DNA of 5,028 bases from Candidatus Poribacteria bacterium (lineage in GTDB: Bacteria > Poribacteria > WGA-4E > PCPOR2b). Every line of letters begins with the position of its first letter. Position 1 is the first letter of the stretch. A program made the position numbers and the translations under genes. The stretch covers positions 1 to 5,028 of the forward strand of contig JAPUIP010000213.1 in NCBI GenBank assembly GCA_027296925.1, in the 5' to 3' direction. This document shows, one piece after another, positions 1 to 5,028 of this stretch. Below the pieces are notes generated by a model. It made no database searches and was not told where the DNA came from. It was given only the letters and a program-made list of their open reading frames with translations.

Positions 1-624
1 GGGCATCTCTGGTTTGGCACAAGTAAGGGCGTGAGTCGGTATGATGGCAAAAGGTTCACCCACTTTGCCCTGAAGGACAAGCCAATATGGCGGGGTGTGA
101 GCGATGTTTGGGTTGATGGAGCGGGAACGCTCTGGGTGACCACCTGGGCGGACGGTGTCTTTTGCTATGACGGAAATCGGTTCATCAATTTCACAACGGA
201 GAATGGATTGGCGGGAGATGCGGTAAAGTGTGTTTTTGAAGACCGAGAGGGAAATCTCTGGTTTGGGCACGAACGGAGCGAGGGACTGTCCCTTTTCAAT
301 CCGTGCGGCTTGAAGAATTATAACGTTGCCAACGGTTTGCCCAATCCCCATGTCAGTGCAATCATGGAGTGCAGCAGTGGAGAACTGTGGATAGGTACGG
401 AGAATGGCGTGAGCCGGCTGGATGGCGCCACCTTTACATCTCTCGTGCGTCTGAAGGGATCTGTTGAGTCAATCTATGAAGATTCAAAGAACCATCTCTG
501 GTTCGGCACCGAACACGGCCTGTTTCGATACGACGGAACCGATTGGACGCATCTGACGATGGCTGAAGGTCTCAGTGATAATTGGATCCATTCTATTATC
601 GAAGATCAAAGTGAGATGCTTTGA
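1..624 (+). CDS. N-terminal part of the hybrid kinase: beta-propeller sensor fragment (5'-partial, ends at premature TGA)
   Basis: This segment is the upstream product if the TGA terminates translation. It contains five complete Reg_prop-like blade repeats and the start of a sixth. Each repeat runs roughly as a G-x-LW-[FVI]-G-T strand, then G[VL]-x-[RC]-[YL]-D-G and an FT-x-[FL] strand, then a variable loop often with NGL or EGL, and an I/V-x-E-D turn before the next Trp. Such repeats form 6-8-bladed propellers that act as ligand- or protein-sensing modules in large hybrid kinases. The first Met in the window is codon 31-33, but the frame is already open at base 1 and reads as part of a blade (Trp at 10-12), so that Met is internal. 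On its own the fragment has no kinase or output domain, and a truncated propeller is unlikely to fold stably. It has no signal peptide or membrane segment within the visible part. Confidence 0.75.
   Translation, partial: GHLWFGTSKGVSRYDGKRFTHFALKDKPIWRGVSDVWVDGAGTLWVTTWADGVFCYDGNRFINFTTENGLAGDAVKCVFEDREGNLWFGHERSEGLSLFNPCGLKNYNVANGLPNPHVSAIMECSSGELWIGTENGVSRLDGATFTSLVRLKGSVESIYEDSKNHLWFGTEHGLFRYDGTDWTHLTMAEGLSDNWIHSIIEDQSEML
622..624 (+). other. Premature in-frame TGA at the conserved Trp of propeller repeat 6
   Basis: The local reading is Met-Leu-stop-Val-Gly-Thr, whereas the other repeats read [LIV]-W-[FVI]-[GT]-[TH]. One base change, TGG to TGA, explains it. No other TGA occurs in frame in either gene, and the other nine repeats use TGG at this position, which argues against a code in which TGA means Trp. 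No start codon with a ribosome binding site follows to restart translation of the kinase half. Confidence 0.85.
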
Positions 625-825
625 GTAGGAACGGCTTCCCAACTGGGACCTGTTCATATCAGTCGATATGACGGAGAGAATTTCACACATTTCCCAACTG
701 TATCTGGCCATAGTAAGATATTTCTGGTCGTAGATCATGATGGGAAGATCTGGATCGGTACGTGGGGTGGCGGCGTTATACGAGTTGACGAAGAGAATGT
801 CACCCATTTCACGGCAGATGATGGT

Positions 826-3027
826 TTGGTGGATGGCTCCGTGCGGTCGATGTTTGCCGATACAAAGGGGAATATTTGGGTCGGAACGAGCTCAGGCCTC
901 TACAGGTATGATGGCACGGCGTTTGTCACAATTCCTGAATTCGACGGTCAGTTGATCATGGCGATTGCCGAAGACCCGTGTGGGAATTTATGGTTTGGCA
1001 CGGCAAGCCAGGGCACCGTCAAAATGCAGGGAGAGACCCTGATGCCCATAACCACGGATGATGGTCTGCCCAGTAATTATGTCTACGCCTTGTGTGCAGA
1101 TCGGGAGGGACACGTCTGGATTGGCACCAAAGAGGGATTGACAAAATACACGGCCAATTCCGTCCCGCCCCTGCTTCAGATTGAATCGATTGTCGCTGAT
1201 GGCGTTGAGACGGGCCCGGAGGAGGCGTCAACCTATGTGGGGCCAAGGAATCTGCAAATCACCTATCGAGGCGTCAGTTTCATCACCCGACCTGAAGTGA
1301 TGCAGTATTTCTATCAACTGGAGGGACAGGATTCAGATTGGAAGGGCCCCACCAACAAACGGAGCGCCGATTACTTCAATCTTCCGCCCGGCACCTACAT
1401 CTTCAAGGTCAGAGCAGTGGATCGAGATTTCAATACCTCCGAAACCGCAAGCGTGACGTTTGCCGTCAAACAAGACCCCAATGTGGAACTGTTGCGGCAA
1501 ACCCGTGAGGAACTCTATGCCACGTATCGAAAACTTGAGACCCAAAATGCAGAACTGCAAACGGCTAAAGGAGAAGCGGAAAAAGCCAAAGAAGCGGCGG
1601 ATGCCGCTAACCAGGCAAAAAGCCGATTTATCGCCAACATGAGTCACGAGATTCGTACACCGTTGAACGCGATCCTGGGTTATGCCCAGATCATGCAACG
1701 TGACCCGGGCAGCCAATCTGAAGTCCGAACCGCACTGGAGACGATTGAGGCGAGTGGGAACCATCTACTGAAGTTGATTAACAACATCCTCGACCTTTCC
1801 CGAATCGAGGCGGGGCAAATGTCGTTGCAAGAAACCGATTTTGATCTAGCAGTTCTTATTCAGGAATTGAGTGGGATGTTTCAACTCAGTTGTGAACAGA
1901 AGGGCCTCCAATGGCGGGTCGAAGGGGCTTCCGAGCAAGCGCATGAGAAAAAAGACGATGCACCTCATCGTTTTTTCGTGCATGGTGATGAGGGCAAACT
2001 CCGGCAAATATTGATCAATCTGCTTGGTAACGCCGTAAAGTTCACCGATTCCGGTGCCGTCATTTTAAGGGTAAGTCAAGAGAACCCAGATCGAGAAGAT
2101 GAATCTAACCTCGCCCATCGATTCCGTTTTGAAGTGATTGATACGGGCATCGGAATTTCACTGGAAGCACAGGCCAGAATCTTTCAGCCCTTCCACCAGG
2201 GCGACGGTCAAAAAGAAGGCGTTGGGCTGGGGTTGACGATTGCCCAAAAACAGATTGAATTGATGGGTGGACAACTGACGCTCGAATCGGCGCCGGGGAA
2301 AGGTAGCCATTTCTTATTGACAATTCCGCTCAAACCGGCGGTTGCAGAGATAGTTTCTCCGTCTGCTCAGTGGAGTCGGGTGACGCATCTGGCTGATGGC
2401 TACCACGTTAAGGCGCTGATTGCTGATGACGTCAAAGAGAGTCGAGAGGTTTTGGCGAAACTGTTGGCGTCAATTGGCTGTGAGGTGTTGCTGGTTGAAA
2501 ATGGAGAACAGGCCGTCGAGCTCGCTCGCAATTTGGAATTGGATATCGTGTTCATGGACATCCGAATGCCCATCCTCGATGGCGTACAAGCGGCATGGGA
2601 GATCGCTCAGGAGCAAAGGAATCCGCGAATCAAGATGGTTGCGGTGTCCGCTTCTGCGCTCTTCGACGAGCAGCAAACCTATTTTCAAGCGGGCTTTGAC
2701 GACTTCGTTGCCAAACCGTTCCGCTTTGAGCGGATTTGCGAGTGTTTGGCAAACTTACTACCAATCGCCTATCAATACACCTCAGATACCTCCCAAGACC
2801 GCAGAAAGCGATCCGAGATCTATCTGCCGGCCGAACTCATCGAGAGGCTGAAGTCAGCGGCTGAACTCTTAAATCTGACACAACTGAATCGATGCCTCGG
2901 CGAAATAGCCAATTTGGGATTCGAGGGTCAACAACTCGCCGAAGATCTGCGTCGCGCGGTTGAAAACTATAACATCGAAGGCATTCTCAGCATTTTGGCT
3001 GAAATTCAACAAAGCTCGTCACCGTAA
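826..3027 (+). CDS. Hybrid sensor histidine kinase/response regulator (C-terminal part: last propeller repeats, Y_Y_Y, HisKA, HATPase_c, REC)
   Basis: Numbering takes TTG 826 as residue 1. Residues 1-110 hold three more propeller repeats and about 141-215 a Y_Y_Y domain (YQLEG, then NLPPGTYIFKVRA). A charged, Ala/Glu-rich coiled coil (about 219-267) leads to HisKA with the phosphorylated His274 in the MSHEIRTPLN motif. The ATP-binding domain shows the N box around Asn402 (NLLGNAVKF), the G1 box DTGIGI at 439-444 and the G2 box GVGLGL at 465-470. A receiver follows, with acidic pair D534-D535, phospho-acceptor Asp578 (FMDIRMP), Ser608 at the Thr/Ser position and Lys630 (AKPF). The last 70 residues (664-733) are helical and lack His, so they are not an HPt domain. 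No membrane helix separates Y_Y_Y from the kinase. TTG 826, GTG 829 and ATG 850 are the first possible starts after the upstream stop, but none has a convincing ribosome binding site, so this is probably a gene fragment and not an independent gene. Confidence 0.85.
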   Translation: MVDGSVRSMFADTKGNIWVGTSSGLYRYDGTAFVTIPEFDGQLIMAIAEDPCGNLWFGTASQGTVKMQGETLMPITTDDGLPSNYVYALCADREGHVWIGTKEGLTKYTANSVPPLLQIESIVADGVETGPEEASTYVGPRNLQITYRGVSFITRPEVMQYFYQLEGQDSDWKGPTNKRSADYFNLPPGTYIFKVRAVDRDFNTSETASVTFAVKQDPNVELLRQTREELYATYRKLETQNAELQTAKGEAEKAKEAADAANQAKSRFIANMSHEIRTPLNAILGYAQIMQRDPGSQSEVRTALETIEASGNHLLKLINNILDLSRIEAGQMSLQETDFDLAVLIQELSGMFQLSCEQKGLQWRVEGASEQAHEKKDDAPHRFFVHGDEGKLRQILINLLGNAVKFTDSGAVILRVSQENPDREDESNLAHRFRFEVIDTGIGISLEAQARIFQPFHQGDGQKEGVGLGLTIAQKQIELMGGQLTLESAPGKGSHFLLTIPLKPAVAEIVSPSAQWSRVTHLADGYHVKALIADDVKESREVLAKLLASIGCEVLLVENGEQAVELARNLELDIVFMDIRMPILDGVQAAWEIAQEQRNPRIKMVAVSASALFDEQQTYFQAGFDDFVAKPFRFERICECLANLLPIAYQYTSDTSQDRRKRSEIYLPAELIERLKSAAELLNLTQLNRCLGEIANLGFEGQQLAEDLRRAVENYNIEGILSILAEIQQSSSP

Positions 3028-3043
3028 AGAGCTGCAAAGTAAT

Positions 3044-3049
3044 AAGGAG
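3044..3049 (+). promoter_or_regulatory. Ribosome binding site of the sigma-54 activator gene
   Basis: AAGGAG lies 8 bases before ATG 3058, a near-ideal spacing. It decides the start: another ATG at 3051, in a different frame, is only one base from the site and does not lead into the receiver domain. The whole gap between the kinase stop (3025-3027) and this start is 30 bases with no promoter-like or terminator-like sequence, which supports cotranscription. Confidence 0.85.
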
Positions 3050-3057
3050 CATGGGTC

Positions 3058-4713
3058 ATGAACTCAAACGGAATCAATACCGTTGCGTCAGATTTGTCTG
3101 CACATGTCCAAAAATCGGCGAAGATTCTCATTGTCGACGACGTCCCCGCCAATCTCAATACTTTATACGCCATCCTGGATCGGGCAGGTTATGAGGTCTT
3201 GGCGGCTCCAAATGGAGCGATCGCGTTGAAAAATGCCGCACAAGCAACGCCCGACATTATCCTTCTGGATATCATGATGCCGAATCTCGACGGTTATGAA
3301 GTCTGTCGCAAGCTGAAGCAAAATCCAGCTACGGCGCGGATTCCAGTCATTTTTATCACTGCCAAAGAGGAAAAGGAAAGCCTGCATCAAGCGTTTCGGG
3401 TTGGAGGCGTCGATTATATCCAAAAACCGTTTGAAAAAGAGGAACTGCTTCTTCGTATCGAAACTCACTTAGAGATCTGCCGATTGACGAAACAGCTTTT
3501 GGAAAAAAACACCGCACTGACTTTGGCCAATGAACAACTGCGTCTTGAAATTGCCGGGCGCCAACAGGCAGAAGAAGCCCGAGATCAAGCGGAAGAGGCT
3601 TTGTCGGTCGCTGATGAACAGTTGAGCCTGATTTCCCAGCGAGAAGCCGAACAATGGGGAATTGCGAGCTTTGTCGGCAAAAGCCAGACCGTTGGCAATA
3701 TCTTGAAGCAGATTCGCCGACTTCACAGACACGACGCAATCAATGTGTTGATCTTCGGCGAAAGTGGTACGGGTAAGGAACTGATTGCCCGTGCAATTCA
3801 TTTCGGCAGTGCAAAAGCTAAAGCCCCATTTATTCCGGTCAACTGTTCTGCCATTCCACTCGAATTGGCAGAAGCAGCGTTTTTTGGACATATTCGCGGT
3901 GCTTTCACTGGCGCCAATGCTCCCCGTAAAGGCTACTTTGAGGTCGCTGATGGCGGAACGCTTTTCCTCGATGAAATTGGTGACATGCCGCCGGAGTTGC
4001 AGGCGAAGCTGTTGCGTGTGATCGAAGATGGCCGCGTCATCCCTGTCGGTAGTATGACTGAGAAACGTGTGGATGTCCGAATCATTGCTGCCACCAATAC
4101 GGACCTTCAGGCAAAGATGGATGATGGCGTGTTTCGCATGGATTTCTATTTTCGGCTCGCCCAGTTCATCGTCGATGTCCCTCCATTGCGGGAGCGAAGG
4201 GAAGATATCCCTTTGTTGACGACGCATTTTATCAAGATGTTTGCTCAAGAGATGGGCATTGAAAACCCAACAATGAGCACTTCTGCGCTTGAACGGCTGA
4301 TGTCATACCGCTTTCCCGGTAATGTCCGGGAGTTCAAGAACATCGTCGAACATGCGCTGATTTCAAGCAATGGCACAGAGATCCAACCTTCCCACCTTCA
4401 CTTCACACCGCCCCCAACTGCTTCCCGGAGTGCCGGTCGGTCGCCCTTCCCTATATTCTACGGTGGTCAACGGGTTGATCTTCAGCAGATCTCTCTAAAA
4501 TACCATTCGTCCATTTCGGCTGATCGCTTCTTCTCTCGTGTCTCACTGGACGTCTTGCTCACCGCTGCTAACGCCGAGGTGAAGTCCCTCGAACGGGCGA
4601 TCCTGAGGGAGGCGTTGCGACAAAATAACGAAAACCGAGAGCAGACGGCCAAAGTCCTCGGGATCGACCGGAAGACCTTATATCGCAAGCTGAAGGCGCA
4701 TCAGATTGAGTAA
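3058..4713 (+). CDS. Sigma-54-dependent response regulator, NtrC family (REC-AAA+-Fis HTH)
   Basis: This is a complete 551-residue cytoplasmic transcription activator that opens sigma-54 RNA polymerase promoters by ATP hydrolysis when phosphorylated. The receiver (about 22-140) has the acidic pair D27-D28, phospho-acceptor D71 (LLDIMMP), T101 and K123 (QKPF). Residues about 142-200 form a charged coiled coil. The AAA+ domain (about 205-437) shows Walker A GESGTGKE at 234-241, the sigma-54-contacting GAFTGA loop at 281-286, Walker B GTLFLDEIGD at 300-309, the arginine-finger region with R360 and R366, and FPGNVREF near 419-426. The C-terminal Fis-type helix-turn-helix occupies about 511-551. 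All catalytic residues seem present, so the protein should be active. The 73-residue linker before the helix-turn-helix is longer than usual for the family. It follows the hybrid kinase by 30 bases and is its likely partner; its target promoters are not visible here. The domain call is very secure, the biological process unknown. Confidence 0.96.
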   Translation: MNSNGINTVASDLSAHVQKSAKILIVDDVPANLNTLYAILDRAGYEVLAAPNGAIALKNAAQATPDIILLDIMMPNLDGYEVCRKLKQNPATARIPVIFITAKEEKESLHQAFRVGGVDYIQKPFEKEELLLRIETHLEICRLTKQLLEKNTALTLANEQLRLEIAGRQQAEEARDQAEEALSVADEQLSLISQREAEQWGIASFVGKSQTVGNILKQIRRLHRHDAINVLIFGESGTGKELIARAIHFGSAKAKAPFIPVNCSAIPLELAEAAFFGHIRGAFTGANAPRKGYFEVADGGTLFLDEIGDMPPELQAKLLRVIEDGRVIPVGSMTEKRVDVRIIAATNTDLQAKMDDGVFRMDFYFRLAQFIVDVPPLRERREDIPLLTTHFIKMFAQEMGIENPTMSTSALERLMSYRFPGNVREFKNIVEHALISSNGTEIQPSHLHFTPPPTASRSAGRSPFPIFYGGQRVDLQQISLKYHSSISADRFFSRVSLDVLLTAANAEVKSLERAILREALRQNNENREQTAKVLGIDRKTLYRKLKAHQIE

Positions 4714-4714
4714 C

Positions 4715-4751
4715 GGGGTATTGACGCCCTAATTTGGGGCATCAATGCCTC
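4715..4751 (+). terminator. Strong hairpin just after the activator stop codon, possible transcription terminator
   Basis: Arms 4715-4730 and 4736-4751 pair over 16 positions with one mismatch (C against A) and a few G-U pairs, around a 5-base AATTT loop. The hairpin begins two bases after the TAA at 4711-4713. The position suits an operon-end terminator or an mRNA 3' stabiliser, but no T-tract follows (the next bases are ATACCATCC), so it is not a classical intrinsic terminator. Each arm is also a near-palindrome of its own, which fits a repeated binding site equally well. Confidence 0.45.
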
Positions 4752-4820
4752 ATACCATCCGACCCGCTGTGACTTGATCTTTCGCGAGTATCTCTCAATT
4801 TTATGGGGCATCAGCGCCCT
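4715..4820. repeat. Three copies of a 16-bp near-palindromic unit (GGGGCATCANNGCCCT-like)
   Basis: Units lie at 4715-4730, 4736-4751 and 4805-4820. The first and third match at about 13 of 17 aligned bases (extended by one base), as do the second and third. Each is roughly self-complementary around a 2-base centre, best in the second unit (GGGGCAT-CA-ATGCCTC). The first two start 21 bases apart, close to two helical turns; the third starts 69 bases after the second. This could be an operator array for a dimeric regulator or a short intergenic repeat. The sequence alone does not decide. Confidence 0.5.
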
Positions 4821-4950
4821 ATTCGCGGCACCCCGGCAATATCAAGCTGCAAACGTAAAGCAGTTAGTAAATTATGAATTGAAAAAACATGGCATCCGAT
4901 GGCAGAAATCCAACTGACTCTCCTTGCGTCTTCTGCTTTCCGTGCGACGG

Positions 4951-4970
4951 GTGCCCGGTTTTCCGGGCAC
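4951..4970. repeat. Perfect 8-bp inverted repeat with TTTT loop (GTGCCCGG/CCGGGCAC)
   Basis: Arms 4951-4958 and 4963-4970 are exactly complementary and very GC-rich around a 4-base TTTT loop, giving a stable hairpin in either strand. No T-tract follows on the + strand (AAACC comes next), so a terminator role is not supported for + strand transcripts. It is the first half of a larger cluster of the same 8-mer. Confidence 0.7.
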
Positions 4971-5028
4971 AAACCGGGCACCTATTCATCCAGTGTTCAT
5001 CGGTGGTAAGCCCGATTTTGTGCCCGGT
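4951..5028. repeat. Cluster of four GTGCCCGG 8-mers in both orientations, likely dispersed intergenic repeat, cut by the window edge
   Basis: The 8-mer occurs at 4951-4958 (+), 4963-4970 (-), 4974-4981 (-) and 5020-5027 (+). An 11-bp perfect inverted repeat (CCGGGCACAAA at 4963-4973, TTTGTGCCCGG at 5017-5027) encloses 43 bases. The enclosed part contains TTCATC twice, 11 bases apart (4985 and 4996), followed by CAGTG and GGTGG. The layout resembles a REP- or MITE-like intergenic element, though no transposase or target duplication is seen and the element may extend to the right. Confidence 0.55.

Larger units (their letters stand above)
1..3027 (+). pseudogene. Propeller-sensor hybrid histidine kinase gene, 5'-partial, interrupted by an in-frame TGA
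   Basis: This entry treats the whole frame as one gene. Frame 1 is open from the first base and codes for propeller repeats on both sides of a single TGA at 622-624. The repeats carry a core motif of the form G-N-[LI]-W-[FVI]-G-T with Trp codons at 10, 133, 259, 388, 499, 751, 877, 991 and 1117, spaced 37-43 codons apart. The TGA lies 41 codons after the fifth Trp and 43 before the next, with Leu before it and Val-Gly-Thr after it. Bases 625-825 still read as good propeller sequence with no frameshift. Domain order is propeller, Y_Y_Y, coiled coil, HisKA, HATPase_c, receiver, helical tail. The true start and any promoter lie upstream of the window. The break could be a real nonsense mutation, a recent polymorphism, or a base-call error; in the last case this is simply an intact gene. 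Confidence 0.8.
4714..5028. other. Non-coding region downstream of the operon
   Basis: These 315 bases hold the hairpin and palindromic units (4715-4820), an A/T-rich patch at about 4863-4889, and the GTGCCCGG repeat cluster (4951-5028). No tRNA, rRNA, CRISPR or convincing protein gene was found on either strand. No sigma-54 promoter with correct GG-N10-GC spacing was found, nor a good sigma-70 pair. A gene may begin beyond the right edge. Confidence 0.6.

Noticed and set aside
622..624. TGA read as Trp through an alternative genetic code, or as selenocysteine
   Set aside because: It is the only in-frame TGA in over 4.6 kb of coding sequence, while many Trp codons are TGG. A selenocysteine in place of a structural propeller Trp has no precedent I know of, and I did not identify a SECIS-like stem-loop just after it.
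826..850. Independent start of a kinase gene at TTG 826, GTG 829 or ATG 850
   Set aside because: No ribosome binding site lies at a suitable distance, all three start inside a propeller repeat, and bases 625-825 continue the repeat pattern in the same frame.
2815..3024. HPt phosphotransfer domain at the kinase C terminus
   Set aside because: There is no histidine in the last 70 residues, so it cannot be a working HPt.
3051..3053. Alternative ATG just after AAGGAG
   Set aside because: It is one base from the ribosome binding site, too close for initiation, and in another frame than the receiver domain.
3469..4248. Long open frame of 259 codons on the minus strand
   Set aside because: It is antisense to the receiver/AAA+ part of the activator, shows no recognisable domain and has no plausible context of its own. 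The + strand gene is certain here, so this is a shadow frame.
4721..4756. TTGACG as a -35 box for a downstream promoter
   Set aside because: No acceptable -10 box lies 16-18 bases further on, and the sequence is part of the hairpin arm.
4890..4904. Possible sigma-54 promoter (TGGCAT followed by TGGCA)
   Set aside because: The spacing between the GG and GC elements is one base too short (9 instead of 10), and the -12 element is poor.
4889..5028. Small open frame from ATG 4889 to the window edge with a C-x2-C-x2-C-x2-C-P pattern, ferredoxin-like at first sight
   Set aside because: There is no ribosome binding site, the spacing is one residue short of the usual C-x2-C-x2-C-x3-C-P cluster motif, and the frame runs through the palindromic repeats, so the Cys pattern is likely chance. 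DNA to the right would be needed to revive it.

Overview
The window holds a two-gene signalling operon on the + strand followed by about 315 bases of non-coding, repeat-rich DNA. The organism cannot be named from this sequence. A Reg_prop/Y_Y_Y hybrid histidine kinase beside an NtrC-type sigma-54 activator suggests a free-living bacterium of Gram-negative type, from a lineage rich in two-component systems (Acidobacteriota, Planctomycetota/Verrucomicrobiota, Bacteroidota or a related candidate phylum). The base composition looks balanced by eye and the codon choice is mixed. The standard genetic code is used: both intact stops are TAA, and Trp is TGG wherever it can be judged.

Bases 1-3027 are one continuous reading frame, already open at the window edge, for a large hybrid sensor kinase. 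Its parts in order are at least ten beta-propeller (Reg_prop-like) repeats, a Y_Y_Y domain, a coiled coil, HisKA, HATPase_c, a receiver domain and a short helical tail. The frame is broken once, by TGA at 622-624. That codon falls exactly where the sixth repeat should carry its conserved Trp, so the site is best read as a TGG-to-TGA nonsense change (or a base-call error) inside one gene, not as a border between two genes. No transmembrane segment lies between the propeller/Y_Y_Y part and the kinase core, which is unusual for this architecture and points to a cytoplasmic sensor.

Bases 3058-4713 encode a complete response regulator of the NtrC class (receiver, coiled coil, sigma-54-interacting AAA+ domain, Fis-type helix-turn-helix). 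It starts 30 bases after the kinase stop behind a good Shine-Dalgarno sequence, so the two are probably cotranscribed and form a cognate pair. The likely scheme is that the propeller sensor senses a signal and the kinase autophosphorylates. Phosphate then passes to the regulator's receiver, directly or through an HPt protein not encoded here, and the regulator activates sigma-54 promoters elsewhere. If the TGA is real, the sensor is probably disabled and the regulator may be left without its kinase.

Bases 4714-5028 carry no convincing gene. They hold a strong hairpin right after the regulator stop, a third related palindromic unit 54 bases further on, and at the right edge a cluster of four copies of GTGCCCGG in both orientations around a short TTCATC repeat. 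The last cluster looks like a dispersed intergenic repeat that continues past the window. I found no new type of system here; the most notable points are the single stop at a structurally conserved Trp, the membrane-free propeller kinase, and the repeat cluster.
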